DNA of 64,000 nucleotides, taken from Streptomyces sp. NBC_00102. Its GTDB lineage: Bacteria; Actinomycetota; Actinomycetes; Streptomycetales; Streptomycetaceae. The stretch lies in NCBI RefSeq assembly GCF_026343115.1, contig NZ_JAPEMC010000001.1:682001-746000 (forward strand), written 5' to 3'. Every line of letters begins with the position of its first letter. The first letter of the stretch is position 1. The notes below the pieces were generated by a model that saw nothing but the letters and a program-made list of their open reading frames with translations, was not told the origin of the DNA and did not search any database. Of the stretch, positions 32,211-41,142 are shown piece after piece. A program made the position numbers and the translations under genes.

Positions 32211-32611
32211 GGATACAGGCTGACGCTGTCGCGCTCCACTCGGATCTCGACCCAGCCCCCGTCGGCCGCGACCGGGGGCGGCGGACCGGCGACGTCGAAC
32301 AGGATCTGCGCGTCGCCCACTTCCAGCACCGCCCCGCCGTCGCCCGGGAGAGCGAGACGGCCCCGGAAGACGACCTGACCGCCGTCCTCGCTCAACGCGG
32401 GCGAGGGAACGGCCGCCGGCAGGGTGTTACCGCCCCAGGTCACGTCGTCGTCGACCGTCCACTCCACGTGGTGCTCGCGGCCCACGTCCGTCGGGTCCCC
32501 GCACCAGAGCGCGACGGCGCCGCCCACCTCCGAGCGCACCCGGACCGCCACGGCCCCGCCGGGAATCTGCCGCACCGCTTCCGTCCTCACCAGCACCCGG
32601 CAATCATCCAT
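32198..32611 (-). CDS. Hypothetical protein
   Basis: The 137-residue acidic, beta-rich protein (MDDCRVLVRTEAVRQIPGG, then VEWTVDDDVTWGGNTLP and DGGWVEIRVERDSVSLYP) has good codon bias. There is no signal peptide or membrane segment. I do not recognise a family. It is convergent with eutC, sharing 13 bases at the 3' end, and lies just after a DUF2750 gene with which it may be transcribed. Confidence 0.65.
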   Translation of the reverse strand: MDDCRVLVRTEAVRQIPGGAVAVRVRSEVGGAVALWCGDPTDVGREHHVEWTVDDDVTWGGNTLPAAVPSPALSEDGGQVVFRGRLALPGDGGAVLEVGDAQILFDVAGPPPPVAADGGWVEIRVERDSVSLYPYAP

Positions 32612-32657
32612 GGCAGGGCCCGGGTCCCCAGCGCCCCCGCTCGGACACCTGCTCGCT

Positions 32658-33035
32658 TCAGGCCGTGTCCGGCCCCAGCTCGGCGCCCGGTCGGTCCGCA
32701 GCCGCCAGCCGGTTGAGGACTTCGGCAGGGGTGAAGTCCCAGCCGACGAGGTGCGGCCCGCTCCAGTTGATGCCGATCCGGCATCCCTCCCGGGCGAGGT
32801 CGGGCAGTTCGTGGTCGCGCCAGAAGACCAGGGGCATGGACCCGGCCCGGAGCCCGTTGCCCCAGATCGTCGCCGCCCTCGTGGCGCGGGCCGGCGTCGA
32901 CCAGAAGGGGAAGATCCCCCTGCCGTCCGTGGAGAGGCGGGACGCGTATCCGTCGTCGTCCCGGACGATCCAGACCACGCCGCTCCGGCGGACGTCCCGG
33001 AAGAACGCCGCAGCCTGGGAACCGCTCTGACTCAT
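32658..33035 (-). CDS. DUF2750 protein
   Basis: The 125-residue protein matches DUF2750: SGSQAAAFFRDVRRSGVVW, VRDDDGYASRLSTDG, FPFWSTPARATRAA (the conserved PFWS) and RIGINWSGPHLVGWDFTP near the end. It is a cytosolic protein of unknown role. It lies upstream of the hypothetical protein on the same strand with a 46-bp gap. Confidence 0.8.
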   Translation of the reverse strand: MSQSGSQAAAFFRDVRRSGVVWIVRDDDGYASRLSTDGRGIFPFWSTPARATRAATIWGNGLRAGSMPLVFWRDHELPDLAREGCRIGINWSGPHLVGWDFTPAEVLNRLAAADRPGAELGPDTA

Positions 33036-33081
33036 GACGAGCGACCCTACCGGTCTCCGCCGCCCGGAAGGTGGGGAGTTC

Positions 33082-34017
33082 TCACCCCGTCCGCGCCGTC
33101 AGCGAGAGCAGGTCGCGGGCGGGTCCGGCGGGGCGGTGTCCGGTGGGCCAGACGGCCCGGAGCTGGCGCCGCAGGCGTACGCCGGTGAGCTGGACGGGGA
33201 CGAGGCGGCGGGCGGAGAGCTCCTCGCCGAGGGCGAGTTCGCTCAGGACGCAGGGCCCCGCGCCGCTCTCGGCCGCGCTCTTCACGGCGGTCGTGGAGGA
33301 GAGCTCCAGCAGGGGCTGGGCCAGCCCGCCGTGGCCGGCGAGGGCCGCGTCCAGGACCTGGCGGGTTCCGGAGCCCCGCTCGCGGAGGATCAGCGGGGTC
33401 GCGGCGAGTTCCCGCGGGGTCAGCAGGGTGCGGCGGCGGGCCCAGGGGTGGACGGGGGCGACGACGACCACCAGGCGGTCGTGGGCGACGACGGTGCCGT
33501 CGAGCCCGTCCGGGGTGGTGAGGCCCTCCACGAATCCGAGGTCGGCCTCGCCGAGGAGGAGCCGGCGGGCCACCTGTTCGGAGTTCCCGGCGAGCAGCGA
33601 GACGGCGGTACCGGGGCGTTCGGCACGCAGCGCGATCAGCCAGCCCGGCAGGAGGTACTCGGCGATCGTCATGCTGGCCGCGACCCGCAGCCGGGAGTCC
33701 CGCCGGTCCCGCAGCGCCTGGGCGCCCGCGTCGAAGGCCTCGGCCGCCTCGACGATCCGGCGGGCCCAGTCGGTGACCAGGGCGCCCGCGTCGGTGAGCG
33801 TGGAGCCGCGCGGCGAGCGGTCCAGCAGGGCGACGCCGAGCTGCCGTTCCATCGTGCGGACCCGGCTGGAGGCGGCGGGCTGGCTGATGCCGAGCTCCTT
33901 GGCCGCCCGGCCCAGACTTCCGTGGCGGGCGACGGAGAGCAGCAGCTCCAGCGCCCCGAGGTCGGGCACACGGTGGGACAGGGGTATGCGGGCGGGGTCG
34001 TCGGCGACATGGGGCAT
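33082..34017 (-). CDS. LysR-family regulator
   Basis: The 311-residue protein has the LysR winged helix at residues 18-78 (LELLLSVARHGSLGRAAKEL, GISQPAASSRVRTMERQLG, LLDRSPRGSTLTDAG). The ligand domain follows: RVAASMTIAEYLLPGWLIAL, ADLGFVEGLTTPDGL and PLILRERGSGTRQVLD. The form resembles the CysB/CbbR type that senses small anions. It is divergent from a TDT transporter gene and separated from it by 70 bases with a palindrome. It therefore most likely controls that transporter and itself. Confidence 0.92.
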   Translation of the reverse strand: MPHVADDPARIPLSHRVPDLGALELLLSVARHGSLGRAAKELGISQPAASSRVRTMERQLGVALLDRSPRGSTLTDAGALVTDWARRIVEAAEAFDAGAQALRDRRDSRLRVAASMTIAEYLLPGWLIALRAERPGTAVSLLAGNSEQVARRLLLGEADLGFVEGLTTPDGLDGTVVAHDRLVVVVAPVHPWARRRTLLTPRELAATPLILRERGSGTRQVLDAALAGHGGLAQPLLELSSTTAVKSAAESGAGPCVLSELALGEELSARRLVPVQLTGVRLRRQLRAVWPTGHRPAGPARDLLSLTARTG

Positions 34018-34027
34018 AACGTCAGCT

Positions 34028-34039
34028 TATGACCTCATA
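34028..34039. promoter_or_regulatory. Palindrome between LysR and TDT genes
   Basis: TATGACCTCATA has perfect 5-bp arms around CC. It lies 11 bases before the LysR start and 49 bases before the transporter start. It fits the T-N11-A style of LysR sites loosely (TTATGACCTCATAG). Confidence 0.5.
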
Positions 34040-34087
34040 GACACGAAGTGCCTGGTGGGGGCGGTGAGTGCGGCAGAGAATCGTGTA

Positions 34088-35251
34088 ATGGCCATCCATG
34101 AGCGGACCCTGATCCGGCCGCCGATCACACGTCCCGACGCGGCGGCTCCCGCCGCACCGAAGCGGCCGGCGCTGCGCGCCTTCGGCCCGAACTGGTACGC
34201 GACGGTGATGGGCACCGCGATCCTGGCGAGCGCGGGTGAGGCTCTTCCGGTGGACGTCCCCGGGCTGCGGGGCGCGTGCACCGTCGTCTGGGCGCTCTCC
34301 GCCGTCCTGCTGGTGGCCGTGCTCACGGCCAGGGCCGGGCACTGGCGCCACCACCGGGACCAGGCCAGGGCCCATCTGCTGGACCCGGCGGTCGCCCCGT
34401 TCCTCGGCTGTCTGCCGATGGCGCTGCTCTCGGTCGGCGGGGCCACGATGGTGGCCGGTACGCCCGTGCTGGGCGAGCGGGCCGCGCTGGTGGTGGACGT
34501 GGTGCTGTACTCGGCGGGCTCGCTGCTGGGGCTGGTCGTCGCGGTGACCGTGCCGTACCTGATGGTGGTGCGCCACCGCATCGAGGCCGGCAGCGCCGCC
34601 CCCGCGTGGCTGCTGCCGCTGGTCCCGCCCCTGGTCTCGGCCTCGGTAGGCCCGCTGCTGATCCAGAAACTCCCCGCGGGCCAGGGCCGTGAGGCGTTGC
34701 TGCTGGGTTGCTACGCGATGTTCGGGCTGACGGTGCTGGCGACCCTCGCCGTACTCCCCCTCGTCCTGGCGCGGCTGCTGCACCACGGGCCGCTGCCCCT
34801 CGCGCTGACGCCGACCCTCTTCCTGGTGCTGGGGCCGCTCGGTCAGTCGACCACCGCGGTGAACCAGCTGGCCGACGTGGCGCCCGGCACGGTCGGCGCC
34901 CCGTACGCGAGCGGGCTCGGGGCGCTGGCGGTGCTCTACGGAGTGCCGGTCATGGGCTTCGCCCTGCTCTGGCTGGCCCTCTCGGTGGCCCTGACCGTGC
35001 GCGCCGCGCGGAACGGGATGGGCTTCGCGATGACGTGGTGGGGTTTCACCTTCCCGGTCGGCACCTGCGTGACCGGGGCGGCCGGTCTGGCCCGCCACAC
35101 CGGTCTGCACGCCTTCGGCTGGCTGGCCGAGGCGCTGTTCGTCTGCCTGGTGGCCGCGTGGGCGGTGGCCGGGACACGCACCGTACGCGGGCTGCTCGGC
35201 GGCACCCTGCTCGCGCCGCCGGTCCGTCCGGCCGCCGTCCGTACGGCCTGA
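34088..35251 (+). CDS. TDT-family transporter (tellurite-resistance/dicarboxylate type)
   Basis: The 387-residue protein has about ten membrane helices. It begins with the family mark FGPNWYATVMGTAILASAG near residue 32, and later shows LTPTLFLVLGPLGQSTTAVN and GFAMTWWGFTFPVGTCVTGAAGLA. Members include TehA-type channels, malate exporters and sulfite exporters. The GQS and WWGFTFP stretches resemble the sulfite/anion subgroup, but the substrate is not proven. Its ATG (34088) lacks a clear ribosome site. Control by the divergent LysR protein is likely. Confidence 0.85.
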   Translation: MAIHERTLIRPPITRPDAAAPAAPKRPALRAFGPNWYATVMGTAILASAGEALPVDVPGLRGACTVVWALSAVLLVAVLTARAGHWRHHRDQARAHLLDPAVAPFLGCLPMALLSVGGATMVAGTPVLGERAALVVDVVLYSAGSLLGLVVAVTVPYLMVVRHRIEAGSAAPAWLLPLVPPLVSASVGPLLIQKLPAGQGREALLLGCYAMFGLTVLATLAVLPLVLARLLHHGPLPLALTPTLFLVLGPLGQSTTAVNQLADVAPGTVGAPYASGLGALAVLYGVPVMGFALLWLALSVALTVRAARNGMGFAMTWWGFTFPVGTCVTGAAGLARHTGLHAFGWLAEALFVCLVAAWAVAGTRTVRGLLGGTLLAPPVRPAAVRTA

Positions 35252-35277
35252 GAGCGGTGCCGTAGCTCCGGTCCCCT

Positions 35278-35832
35278 TCAGCGGCGGGAGTCGTAGGTGG
35301 CGTCGATGTGCTCGGCCACCGCGACGACCAGCAGCCGGGTGCCGGGGAGGGTGGCCCGCCAGCGGTGGCGGACCCCGCCGGAGAGGAAGAGCGTGTCGCC
35401 GCGGTCCAGGCGGTAGGCCTGGCCCTCCGCCTCCACCTCGACGGCTCCCTCCGCGACGTACATGAGCTCGTCGTTGCGGTGCTGGAACTCACGGCCGAGG
35501 TCCTGCTCCCCGATGAACTCCAGGGCGTTGAGCTGGTGACGTCCGCGCACCAGCCGACGGGCACCGTCCTCGTCGCCGCCGCGCACCACGTCCACCGCGC
35601 GCGCCGAGTCGGCGGCATCGCGCAGCTTGGCGGTGGTGGTCTCCAGGGCCTCGGCGACCCGGGTCAGCGACTGGGCGCTGGGCCGTGCGCGCTCGTTCTC
35701 GATCTGGCTGAGGAAGGGCACCGAGAGGCCGCTGCGCGCGGCCACGGCGGCCAGCGTGAGTCCCAGGGTTCTTCGACGCCGGCGCACGGCGGCGCCCACC
35801 CGCAGTGCTTCCTTCTCGTCCTTCTCGCCCAT
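35278..35832 (-). CDS. XRE-cupin transcriptional regulator
   Basis: The 184-residue protein starts at ATG 35832 (MGEKDEKEALRVGAAVRRR) behind GGGAGGGAG. Residues 8-65 form the helix-turn-helix (LTLAAVAARSGLSVPFLSQIEN). Residues 110-180 form a cupin barrel (GREFQHRNDELMYVAEGAVEV, LDRGDTLFLSGGVRHRWRA) that would bind a small ligand. Such regulators often govern amine, betaine or amino-acid use. It sits just downstream of the betaine transporter on the same strand, separated by about 160 bases, and may control it. Confidence 0.9.
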   Translation of the reverse strand: MGEKDEKEALRVGAAVRRRRRTLGLTLAAVAARSGLSVPFLSQIENERARPSAQSLTRVAEALETTTAKLRDAADSARAVDVVRGGDEDGARRLVRGRHQLNALEFIGEQDLGREFQHRNDELMYVAEGAVEVEAEGQAYRLDRGDTLFLSGGVRHRWRATLPGTRLLVVAVAEHIDATYDSRR

Positions 35833-35991
35833 GTCCGCTCCCTCCCGCCCGGCCATCCTCCCGGCTGCCAGCACCTTACGCACATGGTTGCGCGATTCCC
35901 TCCCCGAGGAGAACTTCCAAAAACGCGCGGGGGGTGGTCCTCGCCCTTCGGCGGTGACCACCCCTGACCTGCGCGAATCTGCTCCGGGCCG

Positions 35992-38616
35992 TTACTGCGG
36001 CGCCATCGCGTCCACGATTCCCGGATGGGCGTCCATCCAGGACTTCACGGCCTGCTCCTCGTGACCGGTACCGGCCTTGGCGATGCCGTTCTCCAGTCCG
36101 GCGAGCTGGTCCTCGCTCAGCTTGAAGTCCTTGAACCACTTCGCGAGCCGCGGGTACTTCTGCGGGAACTCCTTGCTCGCGACCGTGTGCAGCCGGTCAC
36201 CGGTGCCGAAGCCCTTCTTGGGGTCCTGCAGCTTGGTGAGGTCGTACTGGTCGTAGGCCCAGTGCGGGGTCCAGAGCACGACGGCGATCGGCTCCTTCTT
36301 CGCGTACGCCCGCTTCAGCTCGGCGAGCATGCCGGGGGTGGAGGAGTCGACGACCTCGTACTCCTTGTCCAGCCCGTAGGCCGGCAGCACGTCGTTCTTC
36401 AGGTTCTCCATGGTGGCGGTGCCGGGCTCGATGCCGACGATGCGCCCCTTGAACTGCGAGGACTTGCCCTTGAGGTCGGCGAGCGTCTTCACGTCCTTGA
36501 CGTAGGACGGCACCGCGATCTCGATGGAGGTGGGGCCGTACCAGGAGCCGACGTCGGTCAGGTCGTTCTGGTACTTCTTCCAGTAGTTCGCCTGCGTGTA
36601 CGGCAGCCAGCCGTCGAACTGGACGTCGATCTGGCCGCGCGACATCGCCGCGTACATCGGTCCGACCTCGAACTGCTTGAGGTTGATGGTGTAGCCGCGC
36701 TGCTCCAGGACCGCCTTCCACAGGTAGGTGGCGGCGATGTCCTCCTCCCACGGGAACCAGGCGACGTTCAGCGCGCGGTCGCGCTCGTCCTTGCCGCCGG
36801 TGGCCTTCGCCTGCTTCGCCACCGGGGTCCACTTCGCGGCTGCGTCCGGGTTGGCCTTCAGCCAGGTACGGACGGCGTCCTGCTCCTTGCCCGCGCCGGC
36901 CTTCTGGATCTCGGCTTCGAGGCTGGTGAGCTGCTTCTCGCTCATCTTGAAGTTCTTCAGCCAGGACGCGGCCTCGGGGTTGTCGGCCGCGAAGCCCTTG
37001 CGGGAGAGGGTGTGGATGCCGTCGCCCTTGCCCCAGAGGTTCTTGGTGTCCTTGAGCTTCGTCAGGTCGTAGGTGTCGTAGGCCCAGTGCGGCGACCAGA
37101 GCGGAACGACGATCGGTTCCTTCTTGGCGTACGCGCGCTTCAGCTCGGCCAGCATCGAGGGCGTGGAGCCGTCGACCACCTTGTACTCGCCGTCCAGGCC
37201 GTAGCCCGGCAGGATCTTGTCCTTCAGCAGGGCCGACTCACCGGCACTCGGCTCGATGCCGACGATCCGGTTCTTGAACGAGGCGCCCTTGCCCTTGAGG
37301 TCGTCGAGCGTCTTGACGTCCTTCACGTAACTGGGGACGGCCAGCTCCAGCGAGGTGGGACCGTACCAGGAACCCATGTCGTCCAGGCGGTCCTGGTACT
37401 TCTTCCAGTAGCTGGCGTGGGTGACGGGCAGCCAGGAGTCGGTCTCGAAGTCGATCTGGCCGTTGGCCATGCCGGTGTACAGCGCTCCGGCCTCGTACTG
37501 CTTGACGTCGACCTCGAAGCCCTGACGCTCCAGCAGCTCCTTCCACAGGTACGTGGAGGCGATGCCCTCGTCCCAGGGGATGTACCCCATGCTGATCTTC
37601 TTGCCCGCGCCGACGGACGAGGAGGACGCGGCGGTGGCGGAGGAACCGCCGCCGCCGAAGACGCCCATGCCGCCGGCGACGAGGGCGAGGATCACCACTC
37701 CGGTGAGCGCGACGGCGCCCTGCGGGCGGTAGTTCCAGAGCTTCGGGCCACCGGCCAGGGCCTTGGCCTTGGCGAGCGCCCGGCGGCCCAGCGGGGAGAC
37801 CTCGCGCCCGAGCGCGCCCGTCATCCGGTCCAGGTACATGGCGAGGATGACGATGGAGATGCCCGCCTCGAAGCCGAGGCCCACGTCGACGTTGCCGATG
37901 GCGCGGTAGACGGAGCCGCCGAGGCCGCCGCCGCCGACCATGCCCGCGATGACCACCATGGACAGGCCCAGCATGATGACCTGGTTGATGCCCGCCATGA
38001 TCGTGGGCAGCGCGAGCGGCAGCTGCACGCGCAGCAGGGTGTTGCGGGAGGTGGTGCCGAACGCCTCGGCCGCCTCGACGAGTTCGCCGTCGACCTGGCG
38101 GATGCCGAGTTCGGTCATCCGGACGCCCGGGGGCAGCGCGAAGATGATGGTGGCGATGATGCCGGGGACGACACCGACGCCGAAGAAGATCACGCCGGGG
38201 ATCAGGTAGACCATGGCGGGCATGGTCTGCATGAAGTCCAGCACCGGCCGGGTCACCGCGCTGACGCTCTTGGACCGGGAGGCCCAGATGCCGAGCGGGA
38301 CGGCCAGGACCAGCGTGACGATGGTGGCGACGAGCACCAGGGTGAGGGTGTCCATCGCCTCGTCCCACAGCTCGACGGAGTCGATGAGGGCGAATCCGAC
38401 GAACGCGAGGACGCCCGCGGGCAGTCCGCGCAGCCACCAGGCGATGACGGCGACGATGCCCGCGAAGAGCAGCGGTGCGGGGGCGGAGAGGACGGCCGCG
38501 ATGCCGTCGAACATGCCGCTGACGATCGAGCTGATGGCGTCGAAGAGCCAGGCGAGATGGACTTGCAGCCAGTCGACCGCGGAGTTGACCCATTCGCCGA
38601 GAGGGAGCCTAAACAC
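35992..38616 (-). CDS. Glycine-betaine ABC permease fused to two tandem binding domains
   Basis: The 874-residue protein is a three-part fusion. Residues about 1-300 are a ProW/OpuAB permease with six or more helices and the coupling loop EAAEAFGTTSRNTLLRVQLPLA. Two OpuAC-type substrate-binding domains follow at about 335-600 and 605-870. They are close copies: SMGYIPWDEGIASTYLWKELL versus NVAWFPWEEDIAATYLWKAVL, and GSWYGPTSLELAVPSYVKDV versus GSWYGPTSIEIAVPSYVKDV. Trp residues for a betaine cage are present in both. The binding domains are outside the cell, tethered to the membrane. The GTG start overlaps the ATPase stop by 8 nt. The transporter takes up glycine betaine or proline betaine for osmoprotection. 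Confidence 0.92.
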   Translation of the reverse strand: MFRLPLGEWVNSAVDWLQVHLAWLFDAISSIVSGMFDGIAAVLSAPAPLLFAGIVAVIAWWLRGLPAGVLAFVGFALIDSVELWDEAMDTLTLVLVATIVTLVLAVPLGIWASRSKSVSAVTRPVLDFMQTMPAMVYLIPGVIFFGVGVVPGIIATIIFALPPGVRMTELGIRQVDGELVEAAEAFGTTSRNTLLRVQLPLALPTIMAGINQVIMLGLSMVVIAGMVGGGGLGGSVYRAIGNVDVGLGFEAGISIVILAMYLDRMTGALGREVSPLGRRALAKAKALAGGPKLWNYRPQGAVALTGVVILALVAGGMGVFGGGGSSATAASSSSVGAGKKISMGYIPWDEGIASTYLWKELLERQGFEVDVKQYEAGALYTGMANGQIDFETDSWLPVTHASYWKKYQDRLDDMGSWYGPTSLELAVPSYVKDVKTLDDLKGKGASFKNRIVGIEPSAGESALLKDKILPGYGLDGEYKVVDGSTPSMLAELKRAYAKKEPIVVPLWSPHWAYDTYDLTKLKDTKNLWGKGDGIHTLSRKGFAADNPEAASWLKNFKMSEKQLTSLEAEIQKAGAGKEQDAVRTWLKANPDAAAKWTPVAKQAKATGGKDERDRALNVAWFPWEEDIAATYLWKAVLEQRGYTINLKQFEVGPMYAAMSRGQIDVQFDGWLPYTQANYWKKYQNDLTDVGSWYGPTSIEIAVPSYVKDVKTLADLKGKSSQFKGRIVGIEPGTATMENLKNDVLPAYGLDKEYEVVDSSTPGMLAELKRAYAKKEPIAVVLWTPHWAYDQYDLTKLQDPKKGFGTGDRLHTVASKEFPQKYPRLAKWFKDFKLSEDQLAGLENGIAKAGTGHEEQAVKSWMDAHPGIVDAMAPQ

Positions 38617-39793
38617 TGGCCACCTTCTTCCCGGTGAGGTCGTCGGCCCCGGTGCCCTCTGCGGTATCCGACCCGGCGTTCACCGGAGCCCCGGGGGCCT
38701 CGGCGGCTGGCATCGGCGCGGTGGGCTTCATCGGTTCGCCCAGCACGGCGAGGAGCCGCTCGCGCGGGACGACCCCCGTGAGCCTGCCCCGTTCGTCGGT
38801 CACGGCGACCGGGGTGGCGCTCGTCGCGCACGGGGTGAAGAGCTCGATGATCGGCGTGGACTCGGCGACGGTGGCGGGAGCCGCGTCCAGCACGTCCTGC
38901 GGGGTGCGCAGTTCGGTGCCGTCCTCCGTCGTGGAGCCCATCGCGGTGTGCGGTTCGGCCATGATGGCGCCGGCGGTCAGCACCCGGGCGCGGTCGACGT
39001 CCTGGGTGAAGGAGGCGACGTAGTCGTTGGCCGGGGTGACGAGGATGTCCTCGGCGGTGCCGAGCTGGACGATCTCGCCGTTGCGCATCACCGCGATGCT
39101 GTCGCCGAGGCGCATGGCCTCGTTGAGGTCGTGGGTGATGAAGACGATGGTCTTCTTCAGCCGCTTCTGGAGCTCCAGGAGCTGGTCCTGCATGTCGCGG
39201 CGGATCAGCGGGTCCAGCGCGCTGAAGGACTCGTCCATCAGCAGCAGGTCGGCGTCGGTGGCCAGTGCGCGGGCCAGCCCGACGCGCTGCTGCATGCCGC
39301 CCGAGAGTTCGTCGGGCCAGGAGTTCTCCCAGCCGCCGAGCCCGGTCAGCTCCAGCGCCTCGGCGGCGCGCTTCTCGCGCTCGGCCTTGGCGACGCCCTG
39401 TACTTCCAGGCCGTACGCGGCGTTCTCCAGCACACTGCGGTGCGGGAAGAGCGCGAAGTGCTGGAAGACCATGCTGATCCTGGACGAGCGGACGTGGCGA
39501 AGCTCGCGCGGGCTCAGGGAGGTCAGGTCCTGGCCGTCGAACAGCACGCTTCCGGCTGTGGGGTCCAGCAGTCCGTTGAGCATCCGCAGGAGCGTGGACT
39601 TGCCGGAGCCAGAGAGACCCATCACGACGAAGATCTGTCCCGGTTCCACGGTGAACGACGCGTCGATCACCGCTGCGGTCGTTCCGTCGGCGCGCAGCTC
39701 GTCACGGCTCGCGCCGGCTTCGAGTTTCTCCACGGCCTGATCGGGTCGTCTGCCGAATACCTTGTACAGGTGTTCGGCCTGCAGCCTTGACAC
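38609..39793 (-). CDS. Glycine-betaine ABC transporter ATP-binding protein
   Basis: From GTG 39793 (VSRLQAEHLYKVFG), behind GAGGT, the protein has 394 residues. It shows Walker A in VMGLSGSGKSTLLRM, Q-loop FQHFALFPHRSV, signature DELSGGMQQRVGLARAL, Walker B LLLMDESFSALDP and the H-loop FITHDLNEAM. Residues about 270-370 are a CBS-like pair (TSATPVAVTDERGRLTGVVP), the ionic-strength sensor of OpuA-type transporters. It powers the fused permease encoded next. The palindrome at 39953-39966 lies about 160 bases upstream. Confidence 0.95.
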   Translation of the reverse strand: MSRLQAEHLYKVFGRRPDQAVEKLEAGASRDELRADGTTAAVIDASFTVEPGQIFVVMGLSGSGKSTLLRMLNGLLDPTAGSVLFDGQDLTSLSPRELRHVRSSRISMVFQHFALFPHRSVLENAAYGLEVQGVAKAEREKRAAEALELTGLGGWENSWPDELSGGMQQRVGLARALATDADLLLMDESFSALDPLIRRDMQDQLLELQKRLKKTIVFITHDLNEAMRLGDSIAVMRNGEIVQLGTAEDILVTPANDYVASFTQDVDRARVLTAGAIMAEPHTAMGSTTEDGTELRTPQDVLDAAPATVAESTPIIELFTPCATSATPVAVTDERGRLTGVVPRERLLAVLGEPMKPTAPMPAAEAPGAPVNAGSDTAEGTGADDLTGKKVASV

Positions 39794-39952
39794 ATACACC
39801 TCGCGGGTTGAACCGGAAACGGTCCGCCACCCCCGTCGGCGGACCGTGGAGCGGCACGGAATCTGCCCGCATGGCACGTACACAAGTTGAACTTTGGACG
39901 TGCTCCGCTCCGGTGCCGCGCCTGCCCCCGCTTATCCGGAGCAAACACCTAT

Positions 39953-39966
39953 GTGACCCGGGTCAC
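39953..39966. promoter_or_regulatory. Crp-like palindrome between betaine transporter and exonuclease
   Basis: GTGACCCGGGTCAC is a perfect 14-bp palindrome. It fits the GTG-N6-GNCAC pattern described for Streptomyces Crp sites. It lies 160 bases before the transporter operon and 80 bases before the exonuclease gene. Confidence 0.5.
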
Positions 39967-40045
39967 TTCACGCACCCCTCGGGAATCGCGGGACGGCCCG
40001 ACGCCGACCCCGGCCGGTGTCGGTGCCGTGGGGCATGATCGGGGG

Positions 40046-40969
40046 GTGACGCGACGCCTGATGCTCCTCGACACCGCCTCCCTGTACTACCGCGCCTACT
40101 TCGGCGTGCCGGACTCGGTGCGCGCACCGGACGGCACTCCGGTCAACGCCGTGCGCGGCCTGCTGGACTTCATCGGCAGGCTGGTCCAGGACCACCACCC
40201 CGACGACCTGGTGGCCTGCATGGACGCGGACTGGCGGCCCGCCTGGCGGGTGGACCTGATCCCCACGTACAAGGCGCACCGGGTGGCCGAGGAGACTCCG
40301 GCGGGCCTGGCGGACGTGGAGGAGACCCCGGACACCCTCGCCCCGCAGGTCCCGGTGATCGAGGCGGTGCTCGACGCGGTGGGCATCGCCCGCGTGGGCG
40401 TCTCCCCGTACGAGGCGGACGACGTCATCGGCACGCTCACCGGCCTGGCGACCGGCCCGGTGGACATCGTCACCGGCGACCGGGATCTCTACCAGCTGGT
40501 GGACGACGCACGCGGGGTGCGCGTGCTGTACCCGCTCAAGGGCGTCGGCACGCTCCAGGTGACGGACGAGGCGGTGCTGCGCGAGAAGTACGGCGTGGAC
40601 GGCCGTGGTTACGTCGACCTGGCCCTGCTCCGCGGCGACCCCAGCGACGGCCTCCCCGGTGTCCCGGGCATCGGCGAGAAGACGGCCGCGAAGCTGCTCG
40701 ACGCCTTCGGGGACCTCGCCGGGATCATGGCGGCGGTGGACGACACGAAGGCGAAGCTGACCCCCTCGCAGCGCCGACGGCTGGACGAGGCCCGGGAGTA
40801 CGTCGCGGTCGCGCCGAAGGTGGTACGGGTCGCCGGAGACGTGCCGCTGCCCGAGTTCGACCCGGTACTCCCCCGCGAGGCGCGCGACCCGGTGGCCCTC
40901 TCGGAACTGGCCGAGCGGTGGGGGCTGCGCGGGGCGCTCCAGCGGCTCCTGTCGGCGCTGCACTCCTGA
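40046..40969 (+). CDS. 5'-3' exonuclease (polymerase I exonuclease-domain type)
   Basis: The 307-residue protein starts at GTG 40046. It has the FEN/PIN nuclease fold: LMLLDTASLYYRAYFGVP, ACMDADWRPAWRVDLIPTYKAHR, SPYEADDVIGTL, DIVTGDRDLYQLVDD, and the H3TH motif ALLRGDPSDGLPGVPGIGEKTAAKLLD. Metal-binding aspartates are all visible. It has no polymerase domain, like other stand-alone actinobacterial versions. It removes RNA primers or flaps in DNA repair. It is divergent from the betaine operon. Confidence 0.93.
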   Translation: MTRRLMLLDTASLYYRAYFGVPDSVRAPDGTPVNAVRGLLDFIGRLVQDHHPDDLVACMDADWRPAWRVDLIPTYKAHRVAEETPAGLADVEETPDTLAPQVPVIEAVLDAVGIARVGVSPYEADDVIGTLTGLATGPVDIVTGDRDLYQLVDDARGVRVLYPLKGVGTLQVTDEAVLREKYGVDGRGYVDLALLRGDPSDGLPGVPGIGEKTAAKLLDAFGDLAGIMAAVDDTKAKLTPSQRRRLDEAREYVAVAPKVVRVAGDVPLPEFDPVLPREARDPVALSELAERWGLRGALQRLLSALHS

Positions 40970-41123
40970 GGGGCCGCCGGGCCCGCCCGCCCGTCGGCCC
41001 GTTCGGCCGCCCCTCCACAGGAATCCGTGGTTTCCTGGCCGGGGCGGCACACCCACGCTCCGGGGATCGCTCCGCGCATGCATTGATGACGGGACCGCCC
41101 GTGCCCCCACCGCCCGGCCGGTG

Positions 41124-41142
41124 CTAGCTTAGGTAGACCTAA
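41124..41142 (+). promoter_or_regulatory. Iron box (DmdR/IdeR type) before the SIP gene
   Basis: CTAGCTTAGGTAGACCTAA agrees with the DtxR-family iron box at about 14 of 19 positions and has the core palindrome CTTAGGT-AG-ACCTAAG (41128-41143). It lies 80 bases before the start codon. Iron-dependent repression is expected. Confidence 0.75.

Noticed and set aside
36025..38637. Open frame of 870 codons on the plus strand
   Set aside because: It is exactly antisense to the permease/binding-protein fusion, whose motifs are unambiguous.
40969..41030. Possible hairpin GAGGGGC...GCCCCTC after the exonuclease gene
   Set aside because: The arms are far apart and the inner bases do not pair well, so I do not list it as a terminator.
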